64,000 nucleotides of DNA. Origin: Paenibacillus terricola. Lineage in GTDB: Bacteria > Bacillota > Bacilli > Paenibacillales > Paenibacillaceae. Both the position numbers and the translations under genes were made by a program. Of this stretch, positions 8,471 through 16,505 are shown in pieces (position 1 is the first letter of the stretch; the number at the start of each line of letters is the position of its first letter). Under the pieces are notes generated by a model. That model saw only the letters and a list, made by a program, of their open reading frames with translations, did not search any database and was not told the DNA's origin. The stretch lies in contig NZ_JACXZA010000003.1 in assembly GCF_014779765.1 (NCBI RefSeq), positions 558,001 to 622,000 of the forward strand, given 5' to 3'.

Positions 8471-9649
8471 TTAGTACGAGCTAACGACGATGTTACGCAG
8501 TTTGCGAGTCAGCGGCATGGTGCCGGCGTCTTTCTTTTGGATCATGTAGAGGAACGTGAGATCGTCCGCTGGCAAATTGGTGAAGAACGCACCGAGCCAG
8601 CCGTCCCAGCCGTATTCGCCTAGGCTACCGATAACTCCAGCCTTGCCGAAGTCCGTGATAACGCGCATCATGTTGCCGTAGCTGTGGCCGCGCAGCGTCT
8701 GCCAGCCATTGAAGTGCTGCTGCTGCTCGTCCGTCAGTGTTGAGGAACGCAAGTAGCGCACCGTTCTAGGACGCAGAATTTGCACGCCATTCAAGCTGCC
8801 TTCGTTCATGAGCATCGTCGTGAACTTCACGCTGTCATCGATCGTGGAAGCCAGTCCAGCGCCACCCGATTCGAATCCAGGCGCTCGGTCAAGCTGATGG
8901 TTAATGCCCAGATTGTTACCCAGATACAGTTCCAATCCGCCTTGGCCGTCATCGCCATAAGTCTTCGCAAGGCGCGGGCGTTTCTCTTCCGGCACCCAGA
9001 AGCCTGTATCGTTCATACCGAGCGGCTCGAAGATTTGCTGCTTCAGGAATTGTCCGAAGCTCATCCCGCTTACAACCTCTACGACGGCACCGAGCACATC
9101 GGTATTCGTGCCATACTGCCAAGCGGAGCCAGGTTGGAACGCAAGCGGCGCTTGTCCAAGTCGGTTCGCCAGCTCAACGGTCGTCATTGGCGAGTCGCTG
9201 AACAGGCGGCGGTCGAGCTCTTTGAACAACTCATCCGTCTCCCGCTCGGCTTGATTTCCAAGACCTGGATATACCAAGCCAGACGTCATGTTAAGCAAAT
9301 CTTGCAGGTTAACTTCGCGTTTCGCCGGTACCAACTTATCCCCTTCAACAACCTTCTGACCCTTAAAGCCCGGGAGGAATTTGCTCACTGGATCGAACAA
9401 GTCGATTTCCCCGCGCTCGAGCAGCATCATGACAGCCGTTGCCGTCACTGGTTTCGTCATCGAATACAAGCGGAAGATCGAATCCCGCTTAATCGGAGAT
9501 CCCGCTGCAATATCCGCCAGACCATCCTCGTGATAGAAAACCTCTTCGCCCTTATGAATTACCATCATATTCGCGCCTGCAACTTCGTTGTTCTCAATGC
9601 CTGCGCGAAGAACTGCTTTCAATTGATTCATCGCTAATTGGTCCAACAT
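8471..9649 (-). CDS. Serine hydrolase, class C beta-lactamase/esterase fold
   Basis: 392 aa member of the beta-lactamase-related serine hydrolase family. The catalytic SxxK tetrad is Ser63-Met-Thr-Lys66 (FRLYSMTKPVTATAV). The second motif is Tyr in WQYGTNTDVLG near residue 180, and the third is probably GEYGWDGWLG near 340. There is no signal peptide, so it is cytoplasmic, more like EstB-type esterases than secreted lactamases. It is monocistronic with its own terminator. Substrate (short-chain ester or peptide) unknown. Confidence 0.9.
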   Translation of the reverse strand: MLDQLAMNQLKAVLRAGIENNEVAGANMMVIHKGEEVFYHEDGLADIAAGSPIKRDSIFRLYSMTKPVTATAVMMLLERGEIDLFDPVSKFLPGFKGQKVVEGDKLVPAKREVNLQDLLNMTSGLVYPGLGNQAERETDELFKELDRRLFSDSPMTTVELANRLGQAPLAFQPGSAWQYGTNTDVLGAVVEVVSGMSFGQFLKQQIFEPLGMNDTGFWVPEEKRPRLAKTYGDDGQGGLELYLGNNLGINHQLDRAPGFESGGAGLASTIDDSVKFTTMLMNEGSLNGVQILRPRTVRYLRSSTLTDEQQQHFNGWQTLRGHSYGNMMRVITDFGKAGVIGSLGEYGWDGWLGAFFTNLPADDLTFLYMIQKKDAGTMPLTRKLRNIVVSSY

Positions 9650-9902
9650 ATGCGTATAGCTCCTTATCTTGAAACTTTCATTTTTGCATCATCCTAATTG
9701 TACAGAAGTTGAGCCAAGTCAGCTATACGGTTCAACTGATTTTTACTCCGAAAGATAAAGATTGCTTCCATGCATGCAGCTTGTGCAGGAATATCGATAA
9801 TCGGAAGCGAATGATATTCGCAAGAAATATTCCATATTATGGATTACCGTAAAGTGATTGCAACGAACGATATTGTTCAGGTCACAATAGGAGGGCGTTT
9901 CT

Positions 9903-10949
9903 TTGAGGCCTATTAATACTAATCTCAGACAGGAGCACACTGCTGTTATTAATAAACTGGTTGAATATATCGATGATCATATGGAGAAACCGCTTGGACT
10001 ACAAGATTTGTCGGAACAGGCATTGGTCTCCCCTTATCATCTTCATAGAGTCTTTAAGTCGATTACAGGGGAAACGATACACGCATACCTGAATCGCATA
10101 CGACTTGAGAAAGCGGCCAGCCAATTGAAATATTCGGAGACGGTTGATATTAGTAGGATCTCCAGACAAGTCGGGTTTGCCTCGGCATCCGTTTTCGCTC
10201 GTGCTTTCCGAAACCATTTCGGCGTTTCTGCTAGCGAATACCGTAAATTACATTCTATTAATAGCAATTCATGCGCAGTTAATAGCAAGAATAGTCAACT
10301 ACGATCCGCATGGCTCGCCTACAATGAGGGTGGCGCCAATGATTTAGAACTGGATATCCGAATAAAAAGAATGCAGCCTTGCTACATAGCGTACACCCGG
10401 ACGAATGGGAGAGTTCTGGAGAAAACGTTCGAGGAGAACCGCAACCACCTTCAAACGATGGGATCGATATTCGACTGGGCCCGTCAGCACTCTCTCTGGA
10501 ATCCGCCTTCGACTTCGCTTGTAAGCATGGAGTATCAAGACCCTCGTGTATCCGGTACCCAATATAAGCGAGTGGATTGTGGTCTGACCTTGCCCAAACC
10601 GATTGAACCGATTGGTGAGATCGGGTGCCGTCTATTCGCTGGAGGACAGTATGCCGTTCTGCGTATATTCGACACTACTGCGCATGCAAGGAAACAAGTA
10701 AAACGATTATGGGAAGAATGGCTGCCTCATAGTGGATTTTATTACACCAGTCAGCCTGTTATCATTCTTCATCAGAATAATCCATCATGGGAACCTTCTC
10801 ATCGTTACTTTATCGATTATGCAATTCCGATTAATCCGAAGCAGTATCCGGGGAACCATCCTTCACCATATCGTGAGGATATTAGGAAACCGCCTCCCCG
10901 TCCCGATTTGCCTATGTTAACCCAATTATTCGAGGAGGAACGATCATGA
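9903..10949 (+). CDS. AraC-family regulator with GyrI-like ligand-binding domain
   Basis: 348 aa. Two AraC helix-turn-helix units at the N-terminus (about 15-115: LGLQDLSEQALVSPYHLHRVFKSITG and ISRISRQVGFASASVFARAFRNHFG). A GyrI/SOUL-like effector-binding domain occupies about 155-320. This is the Rob/SoxS-like layout of multidrug or stress sensors. The start is a TTG at 9903 with AGGAGGG about seven bases upstream. The stop overlaps the following VOC gene by 4 bases (ATGA), so the two are coupled and the VOC protein is a likely target or detoxification partner. Confidence 0.9.
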   Translation: MRPINTNLRQEHTAVINKLVEYIDDHMEKPLGLQDLSEQALVSPYHLHRVFKSITGETIHAYLNRIRLEKAASQLKYSETVDISRISRQVGFASASVFARAFRNHFGVSASEYRKLHSINSNSCAVNSKNSQLRSAWLAYNEGGANDLELDIRIKRMQPCYIAYTRTNGRVLEKTFEENRNHLQTMGSIFDWARQHSLWNPPSTSLVSMEYQDPRVSGTQYKRVDCGLTLPKPIEPIGEIGCRLFAGGQYAVLRIFDTTAHARKQVKRLWEEWLPHSGFYYTSQPVIILHQNNPSWEPSHRYFIDYAIPINPKQYPGNHPSPYREDIRKPPPRPDLPMLTQLFEEERS

Positions 10950-11308
10950 ATTTATCGTTAAACGGTAAGGTTGTCATCTGGCTGCATGTCAGTCGATTCG
11001 AAGAGGCAGTGGAATGGTATAAGGAGTATCTTGGGCTGCAGTTAGCCGATAACATGGGGGATATTGCTTTCTTCCGTCTGAACGACGATCTTACAAAGCT
11101 GGCCCTGGTGAAATCGAATTTGGACAATCCGAAAACGCACGCGGTGCTCGACCTGCAATCCGATAATATCAAAAAGGCGTATCAACTGCTAAAAGGACGA
11201 GGCGTTCGAGTGGACGACTTGGAGAATCCTTATTGGGTTTATCATGAATTCCACTTCTATGATCTAGAAGGTAATAAATTGAGAATTCATGGGTTCTCGA
11301 ATGACTGA
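10946..11308 (+). CDS. VOC (glyoxalase/bleomycin-resistance) family protein
   Basis: 120 aa, one VOC module pair (beta-alpha-beta-beta-beta twice). It begins NLSLNGKVVIWLHVSRFEEAVEWYKEYLGL and ends FHFYDLEGNKLRIHG, where the metal-site Glu (DLEGN) is typical. Family members bind or modify small molecules (antibiotic sequestration, glyoxalase, dioxygenase). It is translationally coupled to the upstream AraC/GyrI regulator. Actual substrate unknown. Confidence 0.87.
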   Translation: MNLSLNGKVVIWLHVSRFEEAVEWYKEYLGLQLADNMGDIAFFRLNDDLTKLALVKSNLDNPKTHAVLDLQSDNIKKAYQLLKGRGVRVDDLENPYWVYHEFHFYDLEGNKLRIHGFSND

Positions 11309-11381
11309 CTTTTCCGTGCAGGAAATGCACGGCATTCCTAACGCACCTGCAATATGATTGATCTCGAAGGGAGGGACAACG

Positions 11382-12230
11382 ATGGATTGGCTGGATCGAA
11401 TGAACAATGCCATGGATTATATCGAAGCAAATCTGGCGGACACGATCTCATATGATGATATAGCGCAGAGAACCTGCTGCTCTACTTATCATTTTCAACG
11501 GATGTTTCCGTTTATTACCGGCGTATCTTTATCGGAGTACATCCGACGTCGTCGCCTGACATTGGCAGCATTCGAGCTGCAGACAACAGATGCCAAAGTT
11601 ATTGATATAGCCATGAAATATGGATACGATTCGCCGGAAGCATTCGCGCGGGCGTTTAAGAATCTTCATGGGATCATGCCAATATCTGCGCGCGATAAGG
11701 GCGTTTCTCTCAAAGCCTATCCTCGTATGTCCTTCCACATTTCAATAAAAGGGGATATCGAGATGAATTACCGAATTGAACAAAAAGGTTCGTTTGAAAT
11801 GTTTGGCGTGCATGGTCTAATAAATTCGAATATGCAAACAGCCTTCGCCGAAGTTCCTCAGTTCCGCAAACAATGCGATGAAGATGGAAGCGTCGATCTT
11901 ATCAATGAGTCACTGGGACGTTTCGGCAACAACGTATTGCACGCGGCCTTATACGATCACAACGGAGAATCTTTCAAATACATGATTGGTTATCATGTGC
12001 CGAAGGGATTCGAAATTCCGGAGCGATGCACCAAGCTTTCTGTCCCTGCATTAACATGGGCAATCTTCCCGGAACCGCAATGCGATTTGCAGCAGCTATG
12101 GGAACGAATATATTCCGAATGGTTTCCGACGTCGGGTTACGAACAAATCGAAGGCCCTCAATTCGAGATGTATTACGGCATGCCTGGACATTGGAGCGGC
12201 GAAATTTGGATACCCGTAAAGAAGAAATAA
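11382..12230 (+). CDS. AraC-family regulator with GyrI-like domain (second copy)
   Basis: 282 aa from the ATG at 11382, chosen because GAAGGGAGGG lies just upstream; an upstream TTG at 11358 is less likely. The N-terminal AraC DNA-binding part (1-105: ISYDDIAQRTCCSTYHFQRMFPFITG, VIDIAMKYGYDSPEAFARAFKNLHG) is followed by a GyrI-like effector domain (about 130-280, YRIEQKGSFEMFGVHG..., ending EIWIPVKKK). It is a paralogue in layout of 9903-10949. A terminator follows at 12253-12283. Confidence 0.9.
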   Translation: MDWLDRMNNAMDYIEANLADTISYDDIAQRTCCSTYHFQRMFPFITGVSLSEYIRRRRLTLAAFELQTTDAKVIDIAMKYGYDSPEAFARAFKNLHGIMPISARDKGVSLKAYPRMSFHISIKGDIEMNYRIEQKGSFEMFGVHGLINSNMQTAFAEVPQFRKQCDEDGSVDLINESLGRFGNNVLHAALYDHNGESFKYMIGYHVPKGFEIPERCTKLSVPALTWAIFPEPQCDLQQLWERIYSEWFPTSGYEQIEGPQFEMYYGMPGHWSGEIWIPVKKK

Positions 12231-12252
12231 CTTGTAGTGATCGTCAGAATTT

Positions 12253-12283
12253 GAAGGCGTACCGCATTCAGCGGCACGCCTTC
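12253..12283 (+). terminator. Terminator after the second AraC/GyrI gene
   Basis: Arms GAAGGCGT (12253-12260) and ACGCCTTC (12276-12283), with an inner CGC/GCG pairing, followed by TCTTCT. It lies 22 bases past the stop. Confidence 0.65.
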
Positions 12284-12463
12284 TCTTCTATCAACGATTA
12301 AACTTAAACCAATTGATGTTGAACAGATAACGCCCGCAATACCGCAACCAGACGATCATCCATCCAGTAATTTCGATTGGATTCAAGTGCCATATTTTAT
12401 ATAATGGATATATTCATTGGAACTTCTGTCGCGTAATCTTCATATCCGAAGGCGGTGCTTATA

Positions 12464-12661
12464 ATGAAAGAAAATTTGAGAATGGCGTGGGCCGCAGCCT
12501 GGTTTGCGCTTGTAGGTCAGTTGTCGGTATTCGTTGTCTTATCCATCCTTACAGATGAGTGGCGATATGCGATGTGGAGCTTCATGGTCAGTATGATGGC
12601 TGGGGTTCCAGGCATCATTGTCACATGGCAGGCGCAGAGGAAATCGAGCATCATCAAATAG
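12464..12661 (+). CDS. Small two-helix membrane protein, hypothetical
   Basis: 65 aa from the ATG at 12464 (GAAGGCGGTG upstream). Two hydrophobic stretches are clear: WAAAWFALVGQLSVFVVLSIL and MWSFMVSMMAGVPGIIVTW. The tail is basic (QAQRKSSIIK). No family recognised. The strong terminator at 12711-12743 supports it being an expressed unit. Confidence 0.6.
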   Translation: MKENLRMAWAAAWFALVGQLSVFVVLSILTDEWRYAMWSFMVSMMAGVPGIIVTWQAQRKSSIIK

Positions 12662-12710
12662 GGTCACGCTTAGCATCTGACTAAGATTCTGTCGCTTTCG
12701 ACAACACAAA

Positions 12711-12743
12711 TAAGAGGACCTGACCACGAGTCAGGTCCTCTTA
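12711..12743 (+). terminator. Strong bidirectional-type terminator
   Basis: Perfect 14-bp arms (12711-12724 and 12730-12743, TAAGAGGACCTGAC) with a 5-base loop, then TTTTT on the plus strand. Confidence 0.85.
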
Positions 12744-12771
12744 TTTTTACTAGTGCACACATTATTATTGC

Positions 12772-12850
12772 GGCAATGTCTTCTTCTCGACGATCGTTCC
12801 GTCAGTCACAATCCACAAGGATGTTTGTAAAGTGCCCGCTTCTGCACATT
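12772..12850 (-). pseudogene. Possible C-terminal gene relic
   Basis: On the minus strand a short open stretch reads like a real protein end (TLQTSLWIVTDGTIVEKKTLPQ, then stop) but is preceded at once by a stop codon. No ribosome site or start exists. It ends beside the terminator at 12711-12743, which could have been its own. Parent family not recognised; may be chance. Confidence 0.3.
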
Positions 12851-13273
12851 AAGACTTATCCGTACGAATTAGCACCCGCCCTCAAACGAAATCTGTTTAT
12901 GTTGGAGTATCTCGGCTCGTACTCTCTGACCGCACAAACTGAGGGGTGGAGCGCCCTTGTCATGACCGGATCGAACCATGCAGTGTCGTACGCGCCTAAC
13001 GGATGCCACAGTGGCTTTTCGCCTTCAGAGAGATCATTTCTACATCTAACGGTTCTCAAGAGGGTTATTCTATCAAGACTGCCTTGTTGCGGATGTAAAT
13101 TGACCAAATAAGTTCAATCACAACCGTTGCAACTGAGAAACCCTCATATTTACTCAAATAAGCACTTTGGCATCCGTTAGCATTCTAGCAGACTGTCGCG
13201 GTAATCGGAATGGGATCCATGCTGGGCAAGAGCGGGATCTGAATAGCATAATACTGCGAAGATATAAACGGGC

Positions 13274-13428
13274 ACAGCGCAGAAGCAGCGTTGGTTCGAC
13301 TAAATATGGCGCAGGTTCAACATAGGGAAAGAAGTATAGGACAGCGCAGATGCAACGTTAGTTCAACATCTTGCAGCTCAGATACTGCGTCGGACATCAT
13401 AGGAAGAGGGCAGCATCGGTTCAACATC
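13274..13428. repeat. Degenerate tandem repeat, about 65-bp period
   Basis: The 24-bp cores at 13274-13297 and 13341-13364 (ACAGCGCAGA-GCA-CGTT) differ at three positions. A third, weaker copy sharing GCAGCATCGGTTCAACATC lies at about 13405-13428. The whole stretch 12860-13478 carries no convincing gene; it also contains a CCGTTAGCATTCTA segment seen again at 26348. Confidence 0.5.
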
Positions 13429-13479
13429 CGGCAGCAAAGGTACTGCAGAGGCCCGCCCGCCCACGCACGTACAGCAAAC

Positions 13480-13511
13480 AGGCTGTCCCCCTAACTCATG
13501 GGGAACAGCCT
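13480..13511 (-). terminator. Terminator of the polysaccharide-lyase operon
   Basis: Arms 13480-13491 and 13500-13511 (AGGCTGT.CCCC) with one mismatch, immediately past the DUF2264 gene stop. The T-run is poor. Confidence 0.6.
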
Positions 13512-13523
13512 CAAGTTCAAGTT

Positions 13524-15380
13524 CTACTGTCGTTCTATCGTCACACGCTGACCGAGCGCTCCTGCAATCCGTATCACTCCAAGCTCGATCTCGAGTTGGA
13601 AGTTCTCTTTCCAGCTCGCAAGCTCGAACGCTTCTGGCGTTCCTGTCTCGCCATAAACAGCCGAGACGAACCAATGAGCGCCTTGCGCAAGCTTCGACTT
13701 CAGCGTCGGAATCGCGGTGCGCGGATGCATCAGGTTCGTGTTGGCTTGCGCATGGATAAGCGCTGCCTCACCATACCCCGCTATGCCTGCAATCCCACAA
13801 ATCCCGAAGCCGGATCGACCCCCAACCGCCATCTCAGCAGCATCGCGAATCTCAACCAACGACGCATCAATCGGCAGCGCGAAGCCTCCTTCCGCCGCAT
13901 CCAACTCCCGTGCTGTCTGCACGTGGTGAACGCGTAGATGCCATGGGAGTCCAGGCACAATCCACGTCGTCACTTTCACGTCACGCCAAGGATGCCACGT
14001 CGATTTCAGCACACCGCCATCTAGGATCGAAGCCTCCTCGTTCTTCCGACGGACACGGTATATATTGTCCCCCTCGCTAAGCGCAAGCATCGAATCGAAT
14101 GCGCCTTGCGACAGGCCCCATTCCGCACGCGGAACGCTAAAGCCAAACGACGCGGAATAAGCGAATTTCTCATATTTCGCAGACGTATGCGTATGTTCAT
14201 TCGTTCCAAGATGTCCGGTGTTGAACGCGGCAGTGTGACCGGTCGCAGCAGAATGAACGACGACCATATGCGGCGCCCGCTGCACCGATACGGTCGGCAG
14301 CATAGGCATCGATTCCTCCTCCGCCTGCCAGAACGGATGATCGTCCGGCAATGCCAGCGGCAGGAAGGCTTTCATCGCCCAGTAGACGGAACCTGGCGCG
14401 TTATAATTCTCAGCCATGATCAGATTCGGATACGCGTATCCGACCGTCATAATGCCATCGCTGGCGAAGATCGGCTGCTGGAACCACCAGCGCAGATGAC
14501 GCAGGAACAGTCCCTTCAGCACGCCGTAGGTGTATGTCCCATCTTCTGCGAAGGCCATCGCGCCCCAGAATGCCCCTTGCGAGTAGCGATATGCCATGCT
14601 TCGGCCATAAGGAATCGCCTGTCCTTCCCCTGCAAACCAATGGATGAACTGCTCCGCGAACCGGCCCGCACGCTGTTGGAACCGCTCCGCGCGCACCGGA
14701 TCTTCCGCCTTCATCAGCTTCGCATACAGCAGGGCATAATACTGGATCGCGAACGGCACGTAATAATCGCTGTGCCCGCCTACGCCATCCGCATACCAGC
14801 CTTCGTCGAGATAAAACTGTTCGATCCGCTGCAAATTCGCTTCCGTCCGCGCTTCGTCAACCGGAAGGCCCAGCTTGCGGAATCCGATGTTGACGAGCAC
14901 CTGGAAGAACAGCCAGTTGCAATCGTAGACAGGATGGCGATTAATCTGATTAAGCCAGTCATAGAATCGCTGCTGCGATGCAACGGACAGCCGACCCCAG
15001 ATCTGATCTGGTACAAGGGCGAGCGAGAAGCCCATCGACGCCATCTCGACGAGACGCTGGTCGTAGTCGCCTACCTTGCCCCAATACTCCGAATGCTCCG
15101 GATTCGTACCGTTATCGATCCCCTGGATAATAAGCTGAAGGAACGAATCGTCTTTACCGCCACCAGCGAGGAACGGAACGAGTCCCCACAGAATACGGGA
15201 GAAGCCCTCCATCTCCGCAACATCTGCGGAATATCCAGCACCCGAACCGGTTAACTGCAAGCGAGCGCGTCCCTCCGAATAGCGAGGAATTAAAGGCTGT
15301 ACCAGCTGTTGAAACGCCAACGCCAGATCCGCCTTCGTACGCAAAGGGTTGCTTGCGATAGGCTGCTTGATCACTCCCAT
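13524..15380 (-). CDS. DUF2264 domain protein, putative glycan-degrading enzyme
   Basis: 618 aa cytoplasmic protein. The N-terminal half (about 1-370) matches DUF2264, an alpha/alpha-toroid fold (EGFSRILWGLVPFLAGGG, DCNWLFFQVLVNIGFRKLG, DGVGGHSDYYVPFAIQYYALLY). The C-terminal half is beta-rich. DUF2264 genes are usually found with GH88/GH105 hydrolases and polysaccharide lyases, and some are suspected glycosidases or lyases on uronic-acid oligomers. It is the last gene of the operon, its start overlapping the GH88 gene by 10 bases. Reaction not established; placement strongly suggests unsaturated oligouronide breakdown. Confidence 0.85.
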   Translation of the reverse strand: MGVIKQPIASNPLRTKADLALAFQQLVQPLIPRYSEGRARLQLTGSGAGYSADVAEMEGFSRILWGLVPFLAGGGKDDSFLQLIIQGIDNGTNPEHSEYWGKVGDYDQRLVEMASMGFSLALVPDQIWGRLSVASQQRFYDWLNQINRHPVYDCNWLFFQVLVNIGFRKLGLPVDEARTEANLQRIEQFYLDEGWYADGVGGHSDYYVPFAIQYYALLYAKLMKAEDPVRAERFQQRAGRFAEQFIHWFAGEGQAIPYGRSMAYRYSQGAFWGAMAFAEDGTYTYGVLKGLFLRHLRWWFQQPIFASDGIMTVGYAYPNLIMAENYNAPGSVYWAMKAFLPLALPDDHPFWQAEEESMPMLPTVSVQRAPHMVVVHSAATGHTAAFNTGHLGTNEHTHTSAKYEKFAYSASFGFSVPRAEWGLSQGAFDSMLALSEGDNIYRVRRKNEEASILDGGVLKSTWHPWRDVKVTTWIVPGLPWHLRVHHVQTARELDAAEGGFALPIDASLVEIRDAAEMAVGGRSGFGICGIAGIAGYGEAALIHAQANTNLMHPRTAIPTLKSKLAQGAHWFVSAVYGETGTPEAFELASWKENFQLEIELGVIRIAGALGQRVTIERQ

Positions 15381-16492
15381 GGAATGCTGTGGCCTCCTCT
15401 CAGCCTAGCGAGACCTTCGACGAAATAGTAGTCGCCGTAGATGAGCGGCACGTCCATATTTCTGCGTTCCGGATAATGGCTTGTGCCGTGCAAAATCAAT
15501 CCTTCTTCGTTCACGTCCTCGAACGCGCCATAGTTCCGATACAGCGATTCGAGAATACGTTCGCCAGCCAGACGGTAGCTCTTCGCCTCCGGCTCCGATA
15601 CCAACTCGGCAATCTTCAGCAAGCCGCATGCGGCGCAGGCGCCAGCTGATGTATCGCGCAACCACCTTGTATCCTCCGGCGCACGGAAATCCCATACGGG
15701 CACTGAATCCTCTTCGAGCTGTGACACGAAGAAATGAGCCACCCGCTTCGCTGCATCCAGATAATCTTGGCGTCCCGTATGATGAGCAGCCAATGCGAGT
15801 CCGTAGACGGCCCAAGAGGTGCCGCGCGACCATGCCGACTCCGGCGCATACCCTTGTCCGCCGATATATTCAGCCACTTCACCCGTATGGGGATCGAAAC
15901 GAACGATATGACGAACCGAACCATCCTCTCGGATAAAATGGCGCAGCACCGTACCCATATGCGCGTCCGCAATATGCTTGTAGCGCGGATCGCCGCTCGC
16001 GCGCGACGCCCAATACAGCAGCGGTACATTCATCGCGCAGTCGATAATCGCAAGACCTGCATTATCGTCGCCTTCGCTCCATGGGTTCCATGCCCGAATG
16101 TAATTGCCCTGCAGGTTGAACCGTCCGACCAAATAGTTCGCCGCCTTGAATGCGCGTCTACGCGATTCGTCGCCGCCGTTGCGCGTATAGTTCGCAACGC
16201 TCGTCAACGTCCACATGAAGCCAATATCGTGATCCAGTCGGTAGTAGCCGTCCAGCACTTCATCAAGCCGCTCCTCGCACTGTTCCGCAATCAAGCGGAA
16301 CTTCTCCTCGTCGCTGCCATCGTGCAGCAGCCAGAGCAGTCCTGGCCAGAAACCGGCCGTCCACCAGCCTGGCTCCTCCAATCCGTATGTACCGCCTTGG
16401 CTTGCGTGCGGGAAATTCGCCCCGATTCGCTCGCTCGTCCGCTTAACCTTCGCAACCGTCTTCTCCCAAGCTTCCTGTGTCCAATTCGTCAT
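15371..16492 (-). CDS. GH88 unsaturated glucuronyl hydrolase
   Basis: 373 aa, the family's normal length. It would remove the terminal unsaturated uronic acid that polysaccharide lyases leave on oligosaccharides, in the cytoplasm. The two catalytic aspartates of Bacillus UGL (Asp88, Asp149) have clear counterparts: Asp89 in DHDIGFMW and Asp151 in AIIDCAMNVPLL. No signal peptide. It lies 13 bases after the heparinase-like gene and overlaps the DUF2264 gene, giving a tight three-gene operon. Likely works on products of the neighbouring lyase imported by the nearby ABC transporter. Confidence 0.93.
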   Translation of the reverse strand: MTNWTQEAWEKTVAKVKRTSERIGANFPHASQGGTYGLEEPGWWTAGFWPGLLWLLHDGSDEEKFRLIAEQCEERLDEVLDGYYRLDHDIGFMWTLTSVANYTRNGGDESRRRAFKAANYLVGRFNLQGNYIRAWNPWSEGDDNAGLAIIDCAMNVPLLYWASRASGDPRYKHIADAHMGTVLRHFIREDGSVRHIVRFDPHTGEVAEYIGGQGYAPESAWSRGTSWAVYGLALAAHHTGRQDYLDAAKRVAHFFVSQLEEDSVPVWDFRAPEDTRWLRDTSAGACAACGLLKIAELVSEPEAKSYRLAGERILESLYRNYGAFEDVNEEGLILHGTSHYPERRNMDVPLIYGDYYFVEGLARLRGGHSIPWE

Positions 16493-16505
16493 CGTAACCC
16501 ATCCT

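Noticed and set aside
9743-9940. 65-codon minus-strand frame between the serine hydrolase and AraC genes
   Set aside because: No ribosome site; Cys/Ser/Tyr-rich random-looking peptide overlapping the AraC gene start.
12856-13107. Minus-strand frame with a GAYDTAW motif resembling terpene cyclases
   Set aside because: The rest of the frame has no cyclase features, no ribosome site and biased composition; most likely chance.
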